From Gymnothorax reevesii (lineage: Eukaryota; Chordata; Actinopteri; Anguilliformes; Muraenidae): 64,000 nt of DNA. The stretch is from positions 35,484,611 to 35,548,610 of the forward strand of contig CM056582.1 in assembly GCA_029721435.1 (NCBI GenBank). The letters are read 5' to 3'. Positions 55,188 to 64,000 of the stretch are shown in pieces; positions within the stretch are counted from its first letter, which is position 1; each line of letters opens with the position of its first letter. The notes beneath the pieces were generated by a model. That model did no database searches. It was not told where the DNA came from and worked only from the letters and a program-made list of their open reading frames with translations. The translations under genes were made by a program, and so were the position numbers.

Positions 55188-57931
55188 AACATAACATAAC
55201 ATGAACGGCGAGAACAGGCCATTCAGCCCAACTACGCCCGCCAGTTTCTTTATACTATTGTGAATATATCCCTTCAAATACACAATGACTCAAAGGTATC
55301 TAGCTTTAAGTCAAGCCTGCTCTTGAAAACCCCCAAGGTCTCTGCCTCAACAATATGGTCTGGCAAGCTATACCACATTGAAATTACTCTTAGCTGAAGA
55401 AATATTTCCGAATATCAGAGCTAAATTTACCCTTTGGTCAACTTCCATTTGTGTCCCCGATTTCTACTCAACATTTGGTTGAAGGAATCCTACATAATTC
55501 ACTTTGTTAATCCCTTTAACATATTTAATCAATCAAATCACCCCTTAGTCTCCTTTTCCTAAGACTAAAGAGATTAAGGATCTTCAGCCTCTTCTCATAG
55601 CTTTCATTTTTTATACCTGGAATTAGCTTAGTGGCTCTTCTCTGAACTTTCTCCAGAGGCTCTACATTTTCGTTAAAGTATGGTCCCCAGAACTGTTCAC
55701 AATACGCCAGATGTGGTCTGACGAATGTGTTGTACAAAAGAAGCATCACCTCCTTAGATTTGTTCTCAATACTTTTGGCAATGTATCCCAGCATCTGATT
55801 GGCTTTTTTAACTGCTACGGCATAATGGCTTGAACCTGTGAGGGTTTGGTCAGCAATCACTCCCAGATCTTTCTCGTGTGGAGCGCATTTCAGTTTTAAA
55901 CCTCCCATGAAGTAATCCCGTCTAATGTTTTTAATGCCTACGTGTAGAAATTTACATTTCGCTACATTAAATTTCATTTGCTACATTTCTGCCCAATTCT
56001 GGATTCTATCCAAGTCATCCTGAATCACTTTAGTGGACTCTAAACTATTTGCCAAACCCCCCAATTTAGTATCATCTGCAAATTTAACTAATCTGCTCTC
56101 AATATTCTTATCAAGGTCATTAATGTAGATGAGGAACAGCAGGGGTCCCAACACCGATCCCTGGGGGACGCCACTCCCCAACATACCGACCTCAGATGAG
56201 ATGCCACTGACCACCACTCTTTGTGTTCTGTCCTGTAACCAGTATTGAATCCACTGCTGAATACCTATGGTAACTCTAATGGAGGTCATTTTAAAAATTA
56301 GTCTTTTATGTGGTACTGAATCAAATGCTTTCTGAAAATCCAAGTATATGATGTCATAAGCCCTGCTCTGGTCATAAGTCTTGGTGGCCTCTTCAAAAAA
56401 GGTTTGTCAGGCATGACCTTCCCTTACGGAAACCATGTTGGCCATCCCTCAAGATACTGTTACGTTCAGGAAATAAGTCCAGCTCATCTTTTATGATAGA
56501 TTCCAATATTTTGCATGCAATGCAAGTTAAACTGACTGGCCTATAATTTCCTGGCTCTGTACGGTCCCCTTTCTTATATTTTGGTATTATATTGCCCTGG
56601 GTCCAATCATTTGAGATTTCTCCAGTTTCTAAAGACCGTCTGAAGATGGCGGATAGCGGCTTAAAGATGATCTCACCAACTTCCCTGAGCACTCTCGGAT
56701 ATAAGCCACCAGGACCCGCCGCCTTATCTGCCTTTAGTTGATGCAGCTTTTCTAATACTTTGTTATCCCTAACCTCAATTTCTGCTAAATAGTCCTGAGC
56801 ATTTAACATGCCCTCTGGCCGAATAAAGACCCCCTCTAAGGTAAAATTCTCAACAAAGTAACAAGGATATTGCGGATGCCTTAAACAGTTATCATATAGC
56901 AGCGATCCATTTTTATTCTTTATGCACTTAACCTGCTCTTTGACTTTCCTTTTCCTGCTACAGTACTGAAAGAAGCACTTAAGGTTAGTTTTTGCCCCCT
57001 TTGCAATTTGTCTTTCATACAGTCTTCTTGCATTCCTCAGCTCTTTTTTGACCACAGCCTGCATTTTACCGTATTCAGCCTTAGTGTACTCATTGTTATC
57101 CTTCATGTACATCTTATAAAGATTCCTCTTTTCCCTCAAAATCCTATGAATGCTTTTGGCCATCCACTGAGTATTCTGCTTTTTCAGCTTGCTTTTGGAC
57201 ACCTTTGGAATGAATTTGCATTGTGATTCAAGTAAAACCCCCTTAAATCTTTCCCACATCTCATTTGCAGACTCACAGTCCAGGAGTGCCTCCCATTTTA
57301 TTTAACTTAGATATGAGCACATCCTGTCAAAGTTTGCTTGCCTAAAATTGAAAATTTTTGTTTTTGAATACACCTTTTTAACTTCCCGTGAAACGTCAAA
57401 ATTAACAGCAGAGTGATCACTTGTGGCTCCAGTTACTCAACATTGCTAATTCTATCTGGGTCATCACAGAGCACTAAGTCTAAAATTGCCTTCTCTCTTG
57501 TAGGTTTATTAACATTCTGCACAAAGGAATTATCATTTATAACATCTAGAAATTCTTCCTCCCCCCTACCCTGTCCTTTCACCATTTCCCAATCAATACC
57601 AGGATAATTTAAGTCTCCCATAATAATAGTCCCTCCACCTCTACAAGCTTGCGTAATCCTCTTTGAAAGCATTTCATTGACTGTACTGTCCAAAGCTGGT
57701 GGTCGATAGCATACTCCTATGTTTAAACCTGTCTCGTGTTTGCCAATGAGCCTGACCCAGATATCTTCACAGGGCAAGGAAAGTTCCATTTCTGGAATTT
57801 CCTGTACGTTTATGTTTTCATTCACATAGAGTGCTATGCCCCCTCCTCGCCTGTTACATCTATCCTTCCTAAAGAGCTTAAAACCTTCTATATTATATTC
57901 ATCTCCATCCTTTTCACTAAGGATCTTCTTC
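55188..57931 (-). mobile_element. CR1-type LINE, 5-prime truncated
   Basis: The 3-prime end lies at the left with tandem (atgtt)n (aacataacataacat on the + strand). On both sides is ACTT (55184-55187 and 57932-57935). The body encodes endonuclease and reverse transcriptase in broken frames. It is inserted in the right arm of the TTAA element. Confidence 0.88.
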
Positions 57932-57945
57932 ACTTGAAGTGTCAC
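55525..57945 (-). pseudogene. CR1 ORF2 (endonuclease-reverse transcriptase), broken
   Basis: In order on the - strand: apurinic-type endonuclease part (GIALYVNENINVQ, IWVRLIG, GVCYRPPALDS, IIMGDLNYPGIDW), a middle region (WMAKSIHRILREKRNLYKMY), then RT: VLEKLHQLKADKAAGPGGLY, NWTQGN-type, PGNYRPVSLTCI, GQHGFRKGRSC, DFQKAFDSVPHKRL, GSGVPQGSVLGPLLFLIYIN, VKFADDTKLGG and the CR1 tail (AYCEQFWGPYFNENVEPLEK, VQRRATKLIPG). Frames break near 56345-56393 (between SCLTNLF and DFQKAF), 55978 (stop between WAEM and MKFNV) and 57260-57430. The catalytic FADD is kept, but the protein cannot be made whole. Confidence 0.9.
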
Positions 57946-58210
57946 AGGTCATGATAAAAGTATAACAGATCCGGTACTGTGTACCCTTAAGTCATTATAA
58001 TTGATGTAAGATGTGGTGTTGAAAGCAAAACTGAGCCACTTTAGAGGCTCTCCAGTGGCGCCACTGGCATATTTCTTGAGATACGGACCTAAAAATTTGG
58101 TCTTTTCCGTGAGACTACCATATCTACCTATCTGCTAAGTTTCATTCAATTCCAGGGGGGGTCAACTCCTCAACTTCTTCAAAAAGTGCCATTTTCTCGC
58201 AGAATGGCTC

Positions 58211-58640
58211 TTAAATCCTCACAGACCTAAAAGACTGTTGAGATCTTCCAAGCAAGCATTATTGGTTGTTCCAGAGTCCAACTTAAAAAAAAAAAGGGTG
58301 ATCGAGCCTTTTCGGTTAAGGCTCCAAGACTCTGGAACAGCCTCCCAAACAATATCAGAAATGCTGAGTCTTTACTGTCTTGTAAATCTCTTTTAAAGAC
58401 TAATATTTTTTAGGCTTGCTTTTGCTGATTTTACAGTTTAAATTCTTTTATTGTATTGGTGTGTTTTCATGCAAGTCTCCTTTTATAATCTTAATTTTTC
58501 CTACTTTGATGTTTATTTCCCTACTTCCCCCATTTTGTTTTATTGCATTTATGTACATGTAATTTTACCTGTTTGTGAAGCTCTATGTGCTGTATTGCTT
58601 AAAAGGCGCTATATAAATAAGATTATTATTATTATTATAA
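58211..58640 (+). mobile_element. L2-type LINE, segment 3 (3-prime end)
   Basis: Resumes after TTAA with FSVKAPRLWNSLPNNIRNAE, SLLSCKSLLKTN, then the 3-prime tail with ggcgctatataaataag and a (tta)n microsatellite (about 58620-58637), the standard L2 terminus. Confidence 0.88.
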
Positions 58641-59176
58641 ATGAACATTAGAGTGGTTTTCAAATGGAAGTATTTACTATAGAAAATAATTATAAATAAT
58701 GTATCCATAACTTTAATTTATATTAAAGGTCTCCGGTAACCACCCTTCTCCACAGGGAAAATGAAAAAATAGCGATAAAAAAAAAATTCAAAGGTGGTCT
58801 ACCATGAATGTTGGATTATGAGCCGAAGTGAGGAAGAAAATGGCAGCCGGAGAGCCATGCATGTGGGAGGGAACTGAGAGGGTGAACAGAGAACAGGCTG
58901 ACACAGACAGGAGAATTTGAAGAGACAGCTGCATGCATCAGGCCAGAAAGCTTCATTCCTGAATAAGGGCAATTGTTGTGTTTTAGAGACAGAGAGAGAG
59001 AGAGGATGGAGAAAAATGCAGGCAAAATCCAACTGAATAACGCAACTTGCTGCGGCTGGCTGAGCAGTCGGTCAAATAAGCCAAAAAAATCCCCAGTTTA
59101 AAAAAGAAAAAAACCAAGGCACTCTGTATTAAATGCATGAATTTTTAATGTGAAGAAGAGCAGGCACAGACAATGG

Positions 59177-59204
59177 GTTTCGACAGTTCAGGTCTTCATC
59201 ATGG
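59177..59204 (-). ncRNA. Degenerate hammerhead-ribozyme-like motif
   Basis: The - strand reads aTGATGAAGACCTGAACTG then TCGAAAC. This matches the core pattern (C)TGATGA, a short stem (GAC/GTC), then GAAAC, as found in Penelope-type elements. The base before TGATGA is A instead of the required C, so activity is doubtful. Same strand as the Penelope-like element further right. Confidence 0.35.
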
Positions 59205-60428
59205 TCAAACATGCTGATGATTTGTCTGATTGATATCAGCTGGTGTGTGATGCTCAGCTGGTGCCCAGCCCGGCTGAGCTTCCCCTCTCAGCCCCCAGGT
59301 GGCATCAAATGACAACAATCTTCAATTACAAGTGACATAAAATTACCGGATATGCTGATCCTTCTTTTAATACATATTAGTTATGTTATAATGATGGTTG
59401 TCCAGGCTCAACCTCTGAAAAGTTTCTAAACATAAGATACAAGGGTTTTGTCGTAATGCAGGAACGTGATTCTGTGACCGTGAACATCTCCTCCCGAGAT
59501 CTTCATGAGATCTGGGCAAAACCTGATGTCAGGTTGTGCCGTCCAATTAGTACAGACCTAGCCAGAGCCAACCACTGCGCTGGACCTGCCCAGACCGGAA
59601 ACTATCCCAGCAGGCACCTACAACGGCAGATCATACTATGCCTTAACAGCATCTACACGTTTGGAAATACAAAAGAACTGCAGATAATTTGAGGTGCAAT
59701 TTTGTCAGTATCTCTCCCAAAGCTGCTTGTCTGTTTACTTCAGGAGGCAAAGAAAAACAAGTATTTTTCTTCCGAAAGACGATGCCACCAGAAATCTGTG
59801 GGTAGCTTTTTTTGTTTGCTGGCAGCAAACGGCCAAGGCCAAAGGGAACGTTAGCTGATTGTGCTCGACATTTCACCAAGAGAGCTTTGTGAATGAAGGA
59901 AAATTCGACACAGGATAACCGTTTCGGCTGCTTCTCAAACCTGAAGCTGTTGCATCGATCAAGCGCTCGGAGCCACAAGCTGTATGTAACAATATAACAG
60001 CAAATAATGTAATTGAGGCTAACATGTTACGGGTGGCTAGCAGGACCGCTAGCGATAGTTCACACTAACAACTGCCCTCAAATGCAGGCTTTGAATAATA
60101 TCTGAAGATAAAGCCTGTATCAGTCGTGACTATTCATGGCTCTCAGACACAGAAGCTGTAAGTTGCTTTTACTGCATAAGCCAACCCGACTTGATAGCCA
60201 GTTGATTGTGGCTGTTGCACAGCGGCTAATGTAGCCAAGTTACTGTTGCTAATTTCTGTGTCCTAAATATGCAAGAGTGATATCAGAAAATTCTACCGAA
60301 GGTGTGTGAACATAAACCTCATTTGAAGCTAACTTTTAATACTTGTTTGTAATTTGGATGCTTGGTACAACTGTTCACAGTAACAGAACTTGCTGTCTGT
60401 AAAACCTGTATTGCAAGGGAATACAGGC

Positions 60429-60705
60429 GTTATGGATGCGTTGAGCAGCTTTCACACCGGGCGCGAAACAAATTTTTGGTGCGACTGATTACATTCAAAG
60501 TCAATGCAAAATGCAAATACACGCATTATGGGCACATCGAGCCGCTTTCACCCCGGACGCGAAACAAATTTTTCGCGCAACAGATTAGCTAGATTCAAAG
60601 TCAATGCAAAGACGCAAATACAGGCATCATGGGCGCGTTGAGCAGCTTTCACACCGGATGCGAAACAAATTTTTCATGCGACAGATTACATACAAAGTCA
60701 TGATC
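60429..60705 (+). repeat. Three tandem copies of a unit of about 100 bp
   Basis: Each copy has cgcgaaacaaatttttcgcg-type sequence, agcagctttcacaccgg and tcaaagtcaatgcaaa. Confidence 0.82.
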
Positions 60706-62912
60706 GCTTATCAGCTGCTGCATGGTAGTTCGCGTGCTCTGCAAATTAAAAAAATGCTCATGGTTAACTTATATGCTGCAATCATGATCGGTATGCTTGT
60801 GGTACTTTGGTAAGCATCAGTGCGACAGTTTCATCATAACGTTGCCTGATTGTAGCCACATCAGTTTAAGCTAACCGGTGAGGTGCTGTATGTGTCTGCC
60901 AGGTTGGGCTGCAGTTAGACCAGACATAGGTTTTGCAGAGCTTGGGGTGAGTTTTTGGGTGCTTCTGAAAAGATCGCTTTACTTATCCATGACCGGGGTC
61001 AGCCTGATACATCACCAATGTCTGGGCAAGCTCTCTGATGCTACCGGTGAAAGCAATAGGGAAGCGCACAGGCTACGTGTCCGGAATAACAAATGATTTC
61101 TCTGCATTGCCATCCATTTGAATATTAAATTCTTTCCTGTAAAAGTGATCGATTCGCTAGCTCCACGTAAGCAATGGTTTACGCAGGCGGAACTTACGAG
61201 TGGAAAACCTGTATTACGTTCATGACATAACCGGAGCTCTATCTAGCTCTCGCACGCTATCCATAATGCGCCCATTTTCCACAAAGAAAAGCTGGTCATT
61301 CCGAAGCAATAAGTAAACCATTACCACGGGCGATTTCCGAAAAGGCCATTTAGCCTGGAGCTTTCACCCCTCCGTCATATACCAGCGCGGAAGCTGTTCG
61401 TTTCTCCACGCTAACAACACACCACAGCTATGCACACGAACCAGCGAGTCCTAATACATGCTGAAGCAGTCCATAAGCTGTTGGTCCACTTTTAGCTGCT
61501 CCTCACTGTCCATGTTTCCCTCTAAACTCAGACCCACCGGATTTCTACGGTCCCCAGTCCGTACTTGGGCATGTAAACCCGTTCTACAAATGTGTCTATA
61601 TGGGGTGGATTCTAGCTTTCCCTGCATCCTAGCTACAGAATAGAAAAACTGCTGTACTCACCACTGTTGCCGATAGCAAATTCGTGCTCAAGCTGCCAGA
61701 CTTTTGCACTATGTAATCCACTTCGCCGTTGCGTTTATTAGAACAAGTTAATTTCGTTAGATCTACACACATGCACTGCGTTAGATTGCAAAATATGCCC
61801 GTCGATTCCTTCGGGAGACGCGTCAGTTTCACTCTGGAGCCAGATCAGGAAAAGTGCGTTCTGCTGCCTTGTCCCGCCTAGATCCGCCCTCCACAGCGCT
61901 GGCCAGTCGGAAGAAATTGGGCACACAGGGTGTGGGGGCCATAGCGGAAGAGCCACCCCAATGAGGCGTTTCAGGCAGAGACTACAATGGACTACAAATG
62001 GGGTTTTTGAGGATGGCAGTATGAGCGAAATAAGTACCCTTTTTTAACTTTGCGCGATCAGGAGCACTCTAGGTGAGTCAAAGAAGACCTAAATATAAAC
62101 TTGGAAAAACTGCATATTAGGTCCCTTTTAAGTGCAATATACAAAAAAATTTTGGTACTGTATCAAAAAAATGCAACAAGATATCAATGGCTTAATTTTG
62201 GGAATAATACCAGCATAATGTCTGAAAAATCCAACTCCATATGATCAATTCGTAAAGATAAAATCACATGCAGAATAAACATTCAATAAGAAAGGCATAT
62301 CAGATGCATTCAAATGTCATTCCCTGTAGTCTATTCGATGTGAATGTGTAGAACATTAACATAATAGGTGTCCTGGTGTTGGCCTGCAGGCCCTTCCCCC
62401 TGTTGCATTCTTCGCCTCCACCTTAACGGGCTACAGTTGTGGCTTGTTGGGGTGGAGATGAAGCTCTGTTATTTAAGGGCTGGCTGCACCTCATTTTGGT
62501 GCAGCAGTATTCTGGAGCCCTGTCTGTTTCTTGTGTGCTGCTGCTTCCCTCCAGGAATGTTTTACAATTTAAATGTAAGATTTTATTTTTTTACTCAGCC
62601 TGTGCGTATGGGTCCCTGGCTCTTCTTTTTGGTACATGGTCCCAGTCCCCGCTGGTTTCTTGTCTTCTGCTGGCGGGGGCAAATCCATGACAATAGGATT
62701 AGAATACTTATAGATCATGCAAGAAGCAGGCCTACCAGTAAATAGATTTTTAGAAATACGCCGCAAAATGTTTGACTCAATTTCTGATCAAATTAAAGTT
62801 ACATGTGAGATAAATGCATTCAATGAAATATGTGAATGTACACAAGATGCCTGTCATTTCATATCGTCAACTGCATAAATGTATAGGAGATATTCAAATA
62901 CATGTGACTAAA

Positions 62913-64000
62913 GGAAAGGAGAAAAATCAACTTCATAATTAAGTCCGGGGGATTTAGTGGCCTGTAAAGTAACAATCCAGTAGGTTTCCCGCTGAAGAAG
63001 TTTCTTCAGTCTATCACCACCTCTGATGTAATGAGGGATGACCTTGATGGCCGCAGCCTTAAGAGAAGAGGGACTCCCATGTCCCACCTCATTACAGTGA
63101 ACTTCCATGGGGTATTTTTGGTTATATGTAGGAATAGCAGTCTTGAGTTCTCAAAGTCTATCTTTTATCCTCCGTTTTGTCCTGCTGACATAAAAATGTC
63201 CACATGGGCACTCCAGCCGATACACCACAAATGCAGTGCTGCAGTTGGCAAACTGGTTTATTTTTTATGTTCTCTGTGAAAACACATCCAGGAAGGCATC
63301 TCTTTTACTGATGTTCTCACAATGGCAGCAGTGTCCACAAGGATAAGTACCGATAGGTCTGCAGAGCCAAGATTTCTTTGGGGCCAAGGGGCTGTGGACC
63401 AATTTGTCCTGCAGAGTAGGTCCTCACCTAGAGGCGAAAGAAGGCAGGTTCGGGAACATTTCCTGTAGGGCTGAGTCACCCTGTAGGATATTCCAGTTTT
63501 TTCTGATGATATTACAAATTTGAGAATATCGTAAACTGTAAGTGGTCACAAAGTAAACATTTGCATTTTGAGGTGATTTTTGTTTCTTTTGCAGCAGGCT
63601 CCTTCTGTCCATTAGTTTGACTTTGTTACATAATGTTTTCAGGTGTTTGAATTTATAGCCACGCTGACCCCGGCGCTGCTTCATTTTGCCAGCTTTTAAA
63701 TCAAAGTCTTCATGATCACAAATGCGTCGGTAGCGTTGGAATTGTCCAAATAGAATGTTTTTTATGAGATCTGGCGGGTGACAACTTCCTGCATGTAGGA
63801 TAGTGTCACGATCTATGTCCTTACGAGATGTTGTGGTATCAATCTCCTGAGAGTGATTTTATAATTTTCAAGTCCAAACAGTTAATTTCATTTTTGCTGT
63901 ATTCAAAAGAGAGCACAAGGAAATGCACACAAAGAAATGTGAGCATTTCCTTAAGACTATTGAGATCTCCGTTGTAAAAGAAAATTAAATCATCTATATA
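62913..64000 (-). pseudogene. Penelope-like element: RT end and GIY-YIG endonuclease (partial)
   Basis: Runs off the window edge on the - strand. At the edge it reads YIDDLIFFYNGDLNSLKEML, the RT catalytic YxDD motif. It then has FEYSKNEINCLDLKI, a broken ILHAGSCHPPDLIKNILFGQ, FQRYRRICDHEDFDLKAGKM, and KDRRSLLQ-type thumb. The C-terminal endonuclease reads AFVVYRLECPCGHFYVSRTK, with a stop after DRL, then PMEVHCNEVGHGSPSSLKAA, RGGDRLKKLLQRETYWIVTL and a typical end (GLNYEVDFSPFL). The YxL...FYV spacing is the GIY-YIG pattern, with a Tyr-Val variant. Several stops and frameshifts make it inactive. Confidence 0.9.

Larger units (their letters stand above)
52464..58210. mobile_element. TTAA-flanked long-inverted-repeat element, split by a CR1 LINE
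   Basis: Flanked by TTAA (52460-52463, 58211-58214), ends GAGCCATTC...GAATGGCTC. The arms correspond over roughly 0.9-1 kb: 52464-52735 with 57936-58210, then 52735-53330 with 54440-55187 (for example gagctagacggagccaaagt versus inverted actttgg/agcttaagtt blocks). Without the CR1 it is about 3.0 kb. The TTAA target suits piggyBac or Kolobok superfamilies; no transposase is recognised, so it is probably non-autonomous. Confidence 0.78.
58641..62912. other. Repeat-like intergenic or intronic stretch
   Basis: No host exon found. A possible TTAA-ended element runs from ttaaaggtctcc (58724) to aggtcccttttaa (about 62117), but the ends are only loosely inverted. 60429-60705 is a three-fold repeat of about 100 bp. 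62150-62340 and 62740-62880 share loose similarity (gatcaa, aaa, ttacatg, catttcat). Confidence 0.35.

Noticed and set aside
58724..62120. A defined TTAA element spanning this stretch
   Set aside because: The ends (ttaaaggtctcc and ggtcccttttaa) are only weakly inverted and internal arms were not matched, so it is not claimed as an element.

Overview
The window is nuclear DNA of a ray-finned fish (teleost or close relative). It shows spliced vertebrate-type exons with GT-AG introns, many Tc1/mariner copies, palindromic MITEs, L2/CR1/Penelope retroelements and a Gmr1-like LTR element. There is no bacterial-style gene organisation.

The only host gene I can support is the middle of an EML4-like gene (echinoderm microtubule-associated protein-like) on the + strand. 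Eleven exons lie at 199-294, 12012-12146, 12476-12611, 12705-12856, 14993-15118, 30170-30301, 31715-31782, 33532-33620, 37366-37463, 39094-39181 and 42238-42336. Their splice phases all agree and they give about 406 codons of WD-repeat sequence. The N-terminal part (coiled coil, HELP motif) lies before the window. The C-terminal exons were not found, so the last intron runs at least 21.6 kb, to the window end or beyond.

The rest is intron, almost wholly built of repeats. 331-2850 is a 41-bp minisatellite. 2984-11787 is a nested stack: a Tc1 copy holds two short Tc1 derivatives around an L1 scrap, and one of these holds a nearly intact Gmr1-like LTR retrotransposon. 13.4-14.3 kb is a dead Ty3/gypsy fragment. 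15.8-20.1 kb holds inverted-repeat DNA elements and MITEs. 20.1-23.7 kb is a 50-bp array split by a solo LTR. 23.7-26.4 kb is LTR-like debris with a solo Gmr1 LTR. Two Tc1 copies sit in opposite orientation at 26.9-28.5 and 34.6-36.2 kb. 32.4-33.5 kb is a second 41-bp minisatellite that runs into a splice acceptor. 38.3-38.6 and 40.6-41.9 kb are further tandem arrays.

From 42.6 to 58.6 kb one L2 LINE is split in three by two insertions: an 8.9-kb element with about 1.2-kb terminal inverted repeats and an 8-bp target duplication, and a TTAA-flanked long-inverted-repeat element that is itself split by a CR1 LINE. The window ends inside a Penelope-like element on the - strand. No genes here act as an operon. 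The main interest is transposon structure and insertion history inside one very large gene.
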